From: Ruminococcus sp.
GTDB taxonomy: Bacteria > Bacillota > Clostridia > Oscillospirales > Ruminococcaceae
DNA length: 44,759 nucleotides
Direction: 5' to 3'
NCBI GenBank assembly: GCA_015066745.1
Contig: SVNW01000025.1
Coordinates: 1-44,759, forward strand
The stretch's first letter is position 1. Each line of letters begins with the position of its first letter. Below, piece after piece: positions 13,920-21,348 of this stretch. The notes below the pieces were generated by a model, which saw only the letters and a program-made list of their open reading frames with translations, was not told where the DNA came from and made no database searches. A program made the translations under genes and the position numbers.

Positions 13920-15116
13920 TTACTTAACGATACTCAGAAGAACACCGGCAGCAACTGCTGAACCGATAACACCGGCAACGTTAGGACCCATAGCGTGCAT
14001 AAGAAGGAAGTTTGTAGGATTTTCCTGTGCACCAACCTTCTGGGAGACACGTGCAGCCATAGGAACGGCTGAAACACCTGCTGAACCGATGAGCGGATTA
14101 ACTTTACCGCCTGTAACTTTGCACATAATCTTACCAAAGAGAAGACCGGCAGCTGTACCGATAGAGAATGCGATAACACCGAGAACTATAACTTTTGCAA
14201 ATTCAGGAGTAATTATCTTGTCGGCTGTTGTTGTAGCACCAACTGAAACACCGAGGAATATTGTAATAATATTCATAAGTTCGTTCTGTGCTGTCTTAAC
14301 AAGTCTGTCACATACTCCGCTTTCTTTGAGAAGGTTTCCGAGCATGAGCATACCAACGAGTGGAGCTGCTGAAGGAATAAGAAGAGCGATGATAATTGTA
14401 ACAGCTATAGGGAAGATAATTTTTTCAGTCTGTCCTACAGGACGGAGTGTTTCCATAACAATAAGACGTTCTTTTTTTGTTGTAAGAGCCTTCATTATCG
14501 GAGGCTGAATGATAGGAACGAGTGCCATATATGTATAAGCGGCAAGAGCGATAGTACCTGTTGAGATAGTAGCGTCACCGCCAAGAAGTTTACTTGAAAC
14601 GAAGATAGCTGTCGGACCGTCAGCACCACCGATAATAGCGATTGAAGCAGCTTCTGCTTCAGAGAATCCGAGCATTGCGGCACCTATAAATGTGATAAAG
14701 ATACCTGCCTGTGCAGCCGCACCGAGAAGGAAGCTTTTCGGATTTGAGATAAGCGGAGCAAAGTCTGTCATAGTACCGATGCCGAGGAAGATAAGCGGAG
14801 GGAATATCTGAAGCTTTACTCCAAGATAGAGAATGTCAAGAAGACCGCCCTCATGAAGAATCTTTCCGAAGTCAATGTTTGTCGGATCGGCATAAAGATC
14901 AGGTGTATACATTGCTGTCAGCGGAAGGTTTGTGAGGAGCATACCGAATGCTATAGGAAGCAAAAGCAGAGGCTCAAACTTTTTTGCGATAGCCAGATAC
15001 ATAAAAACAAAGGAAATGAGAATCATAACACAGCTTTGCCAGTTGAGACTTGCAAAACCACTTGTTACAGCAAGATCCTTTAGCGTATCGGCGAATATTT
15101 GTAATACTTCACCCAT
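13920..15116 (-). CDS. Sodium-translocating decarboxylase beta subunit (OadB/GcdB/MmdB type)
   Basis: This 398-aa protein starts at 15116 after GAAAGGA. It is a very hydrophobic polytopic membrane protein with the family signature GGADGPTA at 163-170, whose Asp lies in the Na+ pathway, and a GSAGVSAVPMAARV segment near the C-terminus. The beta subunit decarboxylates carboxybiotin and pumps Na+ outward. The small gamma-like subunit is encoded 48 bp upstream. The alpha carboxyltransferase and biotin carrier are not in this window, so the substrate (oxaloacetate, methylmalonyl-CoA or glutaconyl-CoA) cannot be decided. Confidence 0.93.
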   Translation of the reverse strand: MGEVLQIFADTLKDLAVTSGFASLNWQSCVMILISFVFMYLAIAKKFEPLLLLPIAFGMLLTNLPLTAMYTPDLYADPTNIDFGKILHEGGLLDILYLGVKLQIFPPLIFLGIGTMTDFAPLISNPKSFLLGAAAQAGIFITFIGAAMLGFSEAEAASIAIIGGADGPTAIFVSSKLLGGDATISTGTIALAAYTYMALVPIIQPPIMKALTTKKERLIVMETLRPVGQTEKIIFPIAVTIIIALLIPSAAPLVGMLMLGNLLKESGVCDRLVKTAQNELMNIITIFLGVSVGATTTADKIITPEFAKVIVLGVIAFSIGTAAGLLFGKIMCKVTGGKVNPLIGSAGVSAVPMAARVSQKVGAQENPTNFLLMHAMGPNVAGVIGSAVAAGVLLSIVK

Positions 15117-15164
15117 GATAAATAGAAATCCTTTCGTAATAAATTAAAAAAGATGAACAAAAAA

Positions 15165-15554
15165 TTAAAAAGGTCTTGTATTTTCACGCTGACCTGCCGC
15201 ACCCCATACAGAGCGTGAAGAACGGCTTTTATTAATAGCTCTCTTTATTGATTTGACAGCATAATTTTTTCCGTCCTTTGCCGCCATCATGGCAACAGCC
15301 GCAGAAATAACAGCTATTATGTTGTCATCTTCACTTTCTGAAGCTACAGTTTCTTTTGTTGTATTTACCTCAACCGGAGCCGGCTTCTGAGGAGCAGGTG
15401 GTGTGCTGTTTTTCTTATCATTTGACTTTTTACTGCTACTCTGAAAGATTTTTCCGAATAAAGTAACAAAAATGATAAGAAGAACAAGTGCAAGGAACAC
15501 AACAACAAGGCCTGTTATAACAACAGCCCATACTTTAGTCCATTCGATTTGCAT
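15165..15554 (-). CDS. OadG-family decarboxylase gamma-like subunit
   Basis: This 129-aa protein starts at 15554, with GGAGAG upstream. One membrane helix spans about residues 9-33 and is followed by a Lys/Ser patch, a Pro/Ala-rich linker and a conserved-looking AVISAAVAMMA segment near 79-92. That layout is OadG-like: it anchors the alpha/beta complex and stabilises it. The last 30 residues are very basic (SIKRAINKSRSSRS). It is the first gene of the minus-strand pair. Confidence 0.82.
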   Translation of the reverse strand: MQIEWTKVWAVVITGLVVVFLALVLLIIFVTLFGKIFQSSSKKSNDKKNSTPPAPQKPAPVEVNTTKETVASESEDDNIIAVISAAVAMMAAKDGKNYAVKSIKRAINKSRSSRSVWGAAGQRENTRPF

Positions 15555-15604
15555 AAGTATAACTCTCCTATCGTTAGTGTATTGAAATTAAACCATATAA
15601 AATT

Positions 15605-15633
15605 ATTATACCTCAAAAATTATTTTATTGCAA
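15605..15633 (-). promoter_or_regulatory. Promoter of the decarboxylase gamma-beta genes
   Basis: On the minus strand, TTGCAA (15633-15628) and TATAAT (15610-15605) are spaced by 17 bp, about 50 bp before the first start codon. Confidence 0.8.
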
Positions 15634-15727
15634 TATAAATCTGCTAAAAATATTAAAAAAACTTATTTTAAGTTGAATGTAAATAAAATCCTTTTTCATG
15701 TTTTTTATAAAAAATAAAAATTATACA

Positions 15728-15756
15728 TTGTAAAGTACCCGGATTTATGATATAAT
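15728..15756 (+). promoter_or_regulatory. Promoter of the GGDEF/histidine kinase gene
   Basis: TTGTAA (15728-15733) and TATAAT (15751-15756) are spaced by 17 bp, with TGA as extended -10. The leader is about 85 nt. Confidence 0.8.
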
Positions 15757-15847
15757 AACTATGAAAGGTAAATAATTGTGAGGAAATTTATGAAATTATT
15801 TCATTCACAAAAGGAACGTTGGTTTAGTTTTTCAGGGAGAAAATTAT

Positions 15848-18526
15848 ATGAACGAAAAGATAGTAATAAAACCCAAAAATTATGCGAAGTTTCAGGTCGA
15901 TATAGACGACAACTTCAAGATCGTGAGCATAGATAAAGGTTTTACAGAAGTAACGGGGTTTAAACAGTCGGACATTGATACGGGTCTTTATATGAGCAGA
16001 ATGATACCGACAGAAACATATAACGATTATATAATATCAGTAAGGGAAAATATCACTAAAAACGGAGAATTCTGTTGTAAACACCCTATAATAATAAAAG
16101 ACAGAACAGTGATAACAGTATCATGTTTTGGTGAGCTGGAGTTTTATGATTCGGTAAATACCCGTAAGGTAAAAATGATACTTACTGTAAGCGAAAAGAA
16201 AAAAACAGACGGTAACGGAAATGAAAATATCATACCTGAACTCGGAAAAGATGTTCTGACAGGTCTTTATTCCAGAGAAACAGGTGAAAAACTTATAAAA
16301 CAGTATCTTAAAATAAAACCTAAGGAAGAACTGTGCGCACTTTGTATCATCGATATAGATGATTTTTATGAGATAAATAATCTGTATGGCAGAGAGTTCG
16401 GAAACTCAATACTTGAAGAAGTTGCAGAAAAATTAAGCATAGTTGTAAGACCTACAGATATAGTTGTCAGACTTGGCGGTGACGAATTTATGGTCTTCAC
16501 CAAAAATACAAACAAGTCGTATATAAAAACTTTCGGAGCATCTATAAGTCAGCGTGTAAACAGTATATATGCCGGACATGAAAAAGATATAGACATTTCA
16601 TGTACTATAGGAATAGTAAATACTTACTATTCTGAAAAGTATGATGAGCTTTTTGATTTTGCATACAAGACTCTTATGTTTGCAAAGAAAACAAAGAAGG
16701 GTTCAAGTCTTCTTTATTCAGAAGTATCACATCTTGTTGATTCCAAGGTGCTGGACGCTACTATTATAGATAAGGGCGTAAATGCGATTATCGATTCAAA
16801 TCCTACAGCAAACGGAGATATAGTTTCTTTTGCATTTTCTCTTCTTGAAAAGTCAAAAGATCTTAAATCGGCTATAAATCTGTTATTCCCTAAGATAGCC
16901 AAGACTTTTAATTTCAGCAGAATAATCATATTTGAAATGAACGATGATAATATGTTTTATAAGTTTACTTATCACTGGTGTGAAAAAGGAAAACCTGCTG
17001 ATTTCAATAAAGTATATGATTTTAACAGAAAAGATTATAATGCTCTTATAGAGTATTTTGAGCAGGACGGAATAATCCAGATCACACCAAAGATAATGTC
17101 AAAGCTTTCAAAATCTCTTCGTAAGATGCTTGAAAAAAATGAAAAGAATCAGTATATCTTTTCTGCGATATATAGCGAAGGTGTTTTCAGAGGTTGTCTT
17201 ATCTTTGAAACACACGATAAAAACAGAAAGCTTTCAGCTTCTGAGATAACTACTTTAAAAGAACTGTCACGTATAGTTGCCACACATATAAATATAGTAA
17301 ATGCAGACCTTGCAAGCAAGGCGAAGTCAGAGTTTCTTTCACGTATGTCACACGAAATACGTACTCCTATCAATGCAATAAAAGGCATGACCGATAAGGC
17401 TATGTGTGTAATTGAAAACGATGATAGTTTTGAAAACGAAGAAGTTTATGACTGCCTTGAAAAGATAGGTATATCAACACGTTATCTTAGTTCGCTTATC
17501 AATGATATTCTCGATATGTCAAAGATCGAGAGCGGAAAGATGAATATATCAGAAGAAATTTTTGATATGAACAATCTTGTTGAAGATTTTGAACTTATGA
17601 TAAAGCCTCAGGCAGAGCAAAGACTTATAAGAGTAGCTATAGAACGCAATTATGAGAGTAAGCTCTTTATAGGCGATCAGATGAGAATAAATCAGGTCCT
17701 TATAAACCTTGCGGCAAATGCGTTGAAGTTTACTCCGTTTAACGGAAATGTCAAAGTGATGATAGATGAAACGGAGAACAACGAAAACTATTCACTTATA
17801 AAATTTACTGTTGAAGATAACGGTATCGGCATAAAAGAAAAAAATATCAAAAAGATATTTGAAGCTTTTGAACAGGGCGAAACAACTGTTACAAAGTCAT
17901 ACGGGGGAACAGGTCTTGGCTTGCCGATAAGTAAAAATATAGTTGAACTTATGGGCGGACAGCTTTCTGTAAAGAGTGAAGAAAATAAAGGTTCAACATT
18001 CTTCTTTACACTTAAACTCAGAAAGTGCAGATCTCTTACAGATTCGATACGTGAAACCCTCTTTATGCAGAACCAGACATATGATTTTACAGGAAAGAAA
18101 TTATTGCTTGCAGAAGATAATGATTTTAATGCAGAGTTTGTAAAATCGCTTCTTGAATATGTTGGTTTTGAAGTGAGTGTAGCTCTCAACGGAAAACAGG
18201 CACTGTATACATTTATGTCAAATCCTGCTTATACATATGATATAATTCTTATGGACGTAAGAATGCCACTTATGAATGGTTATGACGTTGCAGGCTGTAT
18301 ACGAAGTTCCGAAAAGGCAGATGCTTGTTCGGTACCGATCATAGCACTTACAGCAAATGCGGCAGGTGATGACAGGAAAATCGCTATTCAGAGCGGAATG
18401 AATGCTTATCTTTCAAAGCCTTTTGAAAAAGAAATGTTATATGCTATGCTAAAACAGTTTTTATCAGGCGGAGCAGATGTGTCAGTTGTTCCTCAGATCG
18501 AAAGTGTTACAGTAGATGTACGATAA
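15848..18526 (+). CDS. PAS-GGDEF-GAF-like-histidine kinase-receiver hybrid sensor
   Basis: This 892-aa protein starts at ATG 15848 after GGGAG. Domains in order: PAS-like (about 10-110); GGDEF (about 135-290) with intact GGDEF at 210-214 and an RPTD inhibitory-site motif five residues before it; a GAF-like region (about 310-470); HisKA with SHEIRTP and phospho-acceptor His502; HATPase with N box (NLAANALKF) and DNGIGI/GTGLGL boxes; a C-terminal receiver with phospho-acceptor Asp803 (MDVRMP). There is no signal peptide or membrane helix, so it is a cytoplasmic sensor. It should both make c-di-GMP and run a phosphorelay; no Hpt or output regulator is adjacent. Diguanylate cyclase placed before the kinase core in one chain is uncommon. 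Confidence 0.9.
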   Translation: MNEKIVIKPKNYAKFQVDIDDNFKIVSIDKGFTEVTGFKQSDIDTGLYMSRMIPTETYNDYIISVRENITKNGEFCCKHPIIIKDRTVITVSCFGELEFYDSVNTRKVKMILTVSEKKKTDGNGNENIIPELGKDVLTGLYSRETGEKLIKQYLKIKPKEELCALCIIDIDDFYEINNLYGREFGNSILEEVAEKLSIVVRPTDIVVRLGGDEFMVFTKNTNKSYIKTFGASISQRVNSIYAGHEKDIDISCTIGIVNTYYSEKYDELFDFAYKTLMFAKKTKKGSSLLYSEVSHLVDSKVLDATIIDKGVNAIIDSNPTANGDIVSFAFSLLEKSKDLKSAINLLFPKIAKTFNFSRIIIFEMNDDNMFYKFTYHWCEKGKPADFNKVYDFNRKDYNALIEYFEQDGIIQITPKIMSKLSKSLRKMLEKNEKNQYIFSAIYSEGVFRGCLIFETHDKNRKLSASEITTLKELSRIVATHINIVNADLASKAKSEFLSRMSHEIRTPINAIKGMTDKAMCVIENDDSFENEEVYDCLEKIGISTRYLSSLINDILDMSKIESGKMNISEEIFDMNNLVEDFELMIKPQAEQRLIRVAIERNYESKLFIGDQMRINQVLINLAANALKFTPFNGNVKVMIDETENNENYSLIKFTVEDNGIGIKEKNIKKIFEAFEQGETTVTKSYGGTGLGLPISKNIVELMGGQLSVKSEENKGSTFFFTLKLRKCRSLTDSIRETLFMQNQTYDFTGKKLLLAEDNDFNAEFVKSLLEYVGFEVSVALNGKQALYTFMSNPAYTYDIILMDVRMPLMNGYDVAGCIRSSEKADACSVPIIALTANAAGDDRKIAIQSGMNAYLSKPFEKEMLYAMLKQFLSGGADVSVVPQIESVTVDVR

Positions 18527-18536
18527 ATATGTAACT

Positions 18537-18570
18537 AAAGCAGACTTGTATGATTCAGGTCTGCTTTATT
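18537..18570 (+). terminator. Intrinsic terminator
   Basis: A 12-bp stem (18537-18548 with 18556-18567, one G-U pair) closes a 7-nt loop; the T tail is short (TTTATT). Confidence 0.75.
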
Positions 18571-18617
18571 AGGGTTATAAAACTATATACTATTATATAT
18601 ATGAAAAGGTGATAAAA

Positions 18618-19382
18618 ATGATTTTGGTTGTAGATGTCGGAAATACAAATATAGTATCTGCCATATATGACAATGATAAGCTTTGTTTTTTATTCAGATG
18701 CAAAACAGAAAAAGAAGAAGTGCTTATGAACTATACAAATAAAATAAAAGATATTTTTGAAAAAAACAGTCTTGATATAAAAAATATAGACGGAGCTATC
18801 ATATCTTCTGTAGTACCGATGATAAATCAGACTTTAAATGACGTAATATTCAAATTTTCAGGGTGCAAAGCAAAAGTACTTGACAGTAGTTTTGAAACAG
18901 GACTCAGTATCTGTACCGATAATCCTGAAAAAGTAGGAAGCGATATTTTATGTGGTGCGGCAAAAGCTTTTGATAAATATAAAACGTCGGTTATAGTATT
19001 TGATTTTGGAACAGCAAATACGGTATGTGCGGTTGACAACCACGGAAATTATCTTGGACATTCGATTTGTCCGGGAATATGGACTTCTTTCAGAGCACTT
19101 TCGGAGTTTACAGCAAAGTTGCCAATGATAGATACGATACCTGATAATATGGATGTTATCGGAAAAAACACAGCTGACTCAATAAGATCGGGTGTGGTGT
19201 TGGGAACAGCTTGTTTTGTTGATGGTATGGTGAAAAAATATAAAAAGATACTTGGTGATGATGCAAGAGTAGTTGCAACCGGCGGACTTGCAAGAGTTAT
19301 ACTTCCTCATTGTGAAACAGATGTTGATTATGAAGAAAATCTTCTGTTAGACGGACTTAGATTTTTATACGGATTAAATTGA
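18618..19382 (+). CDS. coaX: Type III pantothenate kinase
   Basis: This 254-aa protein starts at ATG 18618 after AAAAGGTGA; a GTG at 18609 overlaps that site and is rejected. The ASKHA-fold phosphate loop DVGNTN is at residues 6-11. The family motif GSDILCGAAKA near 113 and DFGTANTVCAVD near 135 follow, and the pantothenate-binding SICPGIW near 153 and ATGGLA near 220 are present. It carries out the first step of coenzyme A synthesis. It has a terminator upstream and about 400 bp before the division cluster, so it is a stand-alone unit. Confidence 0.93.
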   Translation: MILVVDVGNTNIVSAIYDNDKLCFLFRCKTEKEEVLMNYTNKIKDIFEKNSLDIKNIDGAIISSVVPMINQTLNDVIFKFSGCKAKVLDSSFETGLSICTDNPEKVGSDILCGAAKAFDKYKTSVIVFDFGTANTVCAVDNHGNYLGHSICPGIWTSFRALSEFTAKLPMIDTIPDNMDVIGKNTADSIRSGVVLGTACFVDGMVKKYKKILGDDARVVATGGLARVILPHCETDVDYEENLLLDGLRFLYGLN

Positions 19383-19790
19383 TGTATTTTTTATGCTTAT
19401 CATAATTAGTCCGAATTGATAACTATAAATTACAGAAAGGTTACAATAAAACAGAAAAATCGCTTTAATTATTAATTAATCGTTACAAAAACAAAAAATA
19501 AAATTACAATTCAAAGCATGAATTAGAAAAGTTTTAATATAAATTGTGCTAAGTGTACAAAAATATATAAAAAATTATTACGTCATTTGTAACTGGTCTG
19601 CATTGATTTTTTCTCATACTTATAGTATAATATATATTATAATGAAATTGTGAAAATAGCTTTGTTTTGAGTTTTTGCTTTTCATTGTACGAAAATTAAG
19701 AATAAACAGATAGATAAATAAAGACGGACATACAGACAATCGGATTCAACATATTAATTTACAAATAAACAGAAACGAGGAATAGGGAAA
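19383..19790. other. AT-rich leader region of the division cluster
   Basis: This is a 408-bp gap. The only clear signal is the promoter at 19603-19631, giving a leader of about 155 nt. No mraZ gene and no open frame of note are present, unlike many Firmicutes clusters that begin with mraZ. Confidence 0.6.
19603..19631 (+). promoter_or_regulatory. Promoter of the division/cell-wall cluster
   Basis: TTGATT (19603-19608) and TATAAT (19626-19631) are spaced by 17 bp. Confidence 0.75.
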
Positions 19791-20714
19791 ATGGAGTTTT
19801 TCCATAAGTCTGTAATGTTGGAAGAATGCATTGACTTTCTCGACATAAAACCGGACGGTATATATGTTGACGGTACCGCCGGCGGAGCAGGTCATTCAAA
19901 GAAAATTGCGGAAAAATTAAACACTGACGGTAGGCTGGTTGCGATCGACAGAGATCCCGATGCTGTAGCAGTGGCTACAGAGCGACTGTCAGGTTATAAT
20001 GCTGTTGTGGTAAAAAGAAACTTTTCACAGATGCGTGAAGTTCTTGATGAGCTTGGTATAGACAAGGTTGACGGTGTGCTTCTTGATCTTGGTGTTTCTT
20101 CACATCAGCTTGATAAAGGTGAACGAGGCTTTTCATACCATCAGGACGCTCCTCTCGATATGAGAATGAGTCAGGAGGGTATAAGTGCCAGAGATATCGT
20201 AAATACATACTCAAAAGACGAGATAGCCAGAATTCTTTTTGAATATGGCGAAGAGAAGTTTGCATGGCGTATAGCTGAAAATATTATTAAGGAAAGAGAA
20301 GTTGCTCTGATAGAAACAACTTTTCAGCTTGCCGAAATAATAAAAAACAGCGTTCCTGCAAAAGTCAGACGTGAAAAAAATCCATGCAAGAAGACGTTTC
20401 AGGCAATAAGAATAGCTGTAAACGGTGAGTTTGAGCATATATCATCAGGTCTTGACAGTGCTTTTGAATCGTTGAAAACTGGTGGACGTATAGCAGTTAT
20501 AACTTTCCATTCTCTTGAAGACAGACTTGTAAAACAAAAGTTTGCAGGCTGGTGTAAGGGCTGTATATGCAATCCGGATTTTCCGCAGTGTATATGCGGA
20601 AGAAAGCCGTTGGCAAAGCTTGTGAATCGTAAACCTATAGAAGCTACAGCTGACGAACTTGATGATAATAACAGAAGTCGCAGTGCAAAATTGCGTGTTC
20701 TTGAAAGGATATAG
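19791..20714 (+). CDS. rsmH: 16S rRNA (cytosine-1402-N4)-methyltransferase RsmH
   Basis: This 307-aa protein starts at ATG 19791. The SAM-binding motif DGTAGGAGHS is near residue 24. Other family landmarks are LLDLGVSSHQLD and RGFSYHQDAPLDMRM. KKTFQAIRIAVNGE and AVITFHSLEDRLVK complete the set, along with a Cys-rich end (CKGCICNPDFPQC). It methylates C1402 in the ribosomal decoding centre. It is the first gene of the cluster, 8 bp before ftsL. Length is normal. Confidence 0.96.
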   Translation: MEFFHKSVMLEECIDFLDIKPDGIYVDGTAGGAGHSKKIAEKLNTDGRLVAIDRDPDAVAVATERLSGYNAVVVKRNFSQMREVLDELGIDKVDGVLLDLGVSSHQLDKGERGFSYHQDAPLDMRMSQEGISARDIVNTYSKDEIARILFEYGEEKFAWRIAENIIKEREVALIETTFQLAEIIKNSVPAKVRREKNPCKKTFQAIRIAVNGEFEHISSGLDSAFESLKTGGRIAVITFHSLEDRLVKQKFAGWCKGCICNPDFPQCICGRKPLAKLVNRKPIEATADELDDNNRSRSAKLRVLERI

Positions 20715-20722
20715 GTGGTTTG

Positions 20723-21205
20723 ATGTCTATGAATATGGCATACAAATACGATCCGAACAAATATAATCTCAACAAATACAGAAATCTTGATATCAAAACT
20801 CAGGAACCTGAAGAAGTAAACAGACAGAAAATAACTATACAGAGTAAAAATGCTGATAAAAATTCATCTCTGAAAATAGTTGTAGGTGCTGTTATTGTCA
20901 TGGTCATGCTTTTTTGCGTAATATACGGAAAAGTACAGGTAAGTGACATGTACAATCAGATAAATGAACAGAAAGCGGTACTTGAAAATCTTGAAAATGA
21001 AAATGCAAGATTGAAAGTTTCCATTGAGTCGTATGCATCTCTTGAAAATATCGAATCTCATGCCGAAAGAATCGGACTTAAGAAGATAGATAAAGCTCAG
21101 ATATGGTATATAGATCTCAGTGATGGCGATGATATCCGGATCTCTCAGACAGATGACAATATATTTGTAAGGATAAGAAAAGTGTTTAGTTCTCTTTCTG
21201 AATAA
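20723..21205 (+). CDS. ftsL: FtsL-type cell division protein
   Basis: This 160-aa protein starts at ATG 20723 after GGTGG; a TTG at 20720 is less likely. A basic cytoplasmic N-terminus is followed by one membrane helix (about 52-73) and then a coiled coil with heptads (about 78-105), ending in AERIGLKKI before an acidic tail. This is the bitopic FtsL/DivIC layout. It would join DivIB and a septal PBP in the divisome. Sequence is poorly conserved in this family, so position right after rsmH and before the PBP carries much of the weight. Confidence 0.82.
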   Translation: MSMNMAYKYDPNKYNLNKYRNLDIKTQEPEEVNRQKITIQSKNADKNSSLKIVVGAVIVMVMLFCVIYGKVQVSDMYNQINEQKAVLENLENENARLKVSIESYASLENIESHAERIGLKKIDKAQIWYIDLSDGDDIRISQTDDNIFVRIRKVFSSLSE

Positions 21206-21245
21206 TTTTCACGATCAAAAAATATAATATATTATGTGGAGTCAG

Positions 21246-21277
21246 ATAGTCAATCTTTTATGGATTGACTATTTTTG
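21246..21277 (+). terminator. Intrinsic terminator inside the division cluster (after ftsL)
   Basis: A 10-bp perfect stem (ATAGTCAATC at 21246-21255, GATTGACTAT at 21263-21272) is followed by TTTTTG. It sits between ftsL and the PBP gene, where continuous transcription would be expected. Confidence 0.8.
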
Positions 21278-21348
21278 AGGATAGACTCTTTACTTTTTAC
21301 GTATGTACTGTGAGGGAAACAATATATTGATTTTTAGGAGGTTTTATT

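Noticed and set aside
13831-14508. 225-aa open frame on the plus strand opposite the decarboxylase beta gene
   Set aside because: It is antisense to a well-supported membrane protein gene, has low-complexity Thr/Pro/Arg composition and has no ribosome binding site. It is a shadow of the real gene.
19383-19790. Possible mraZ or known riboswitch in the long leader of the division cluster
   Set aside because: There is no open frame with MraZ-like sequence and no riboswitch core that I recognise; only a promoter is clear.
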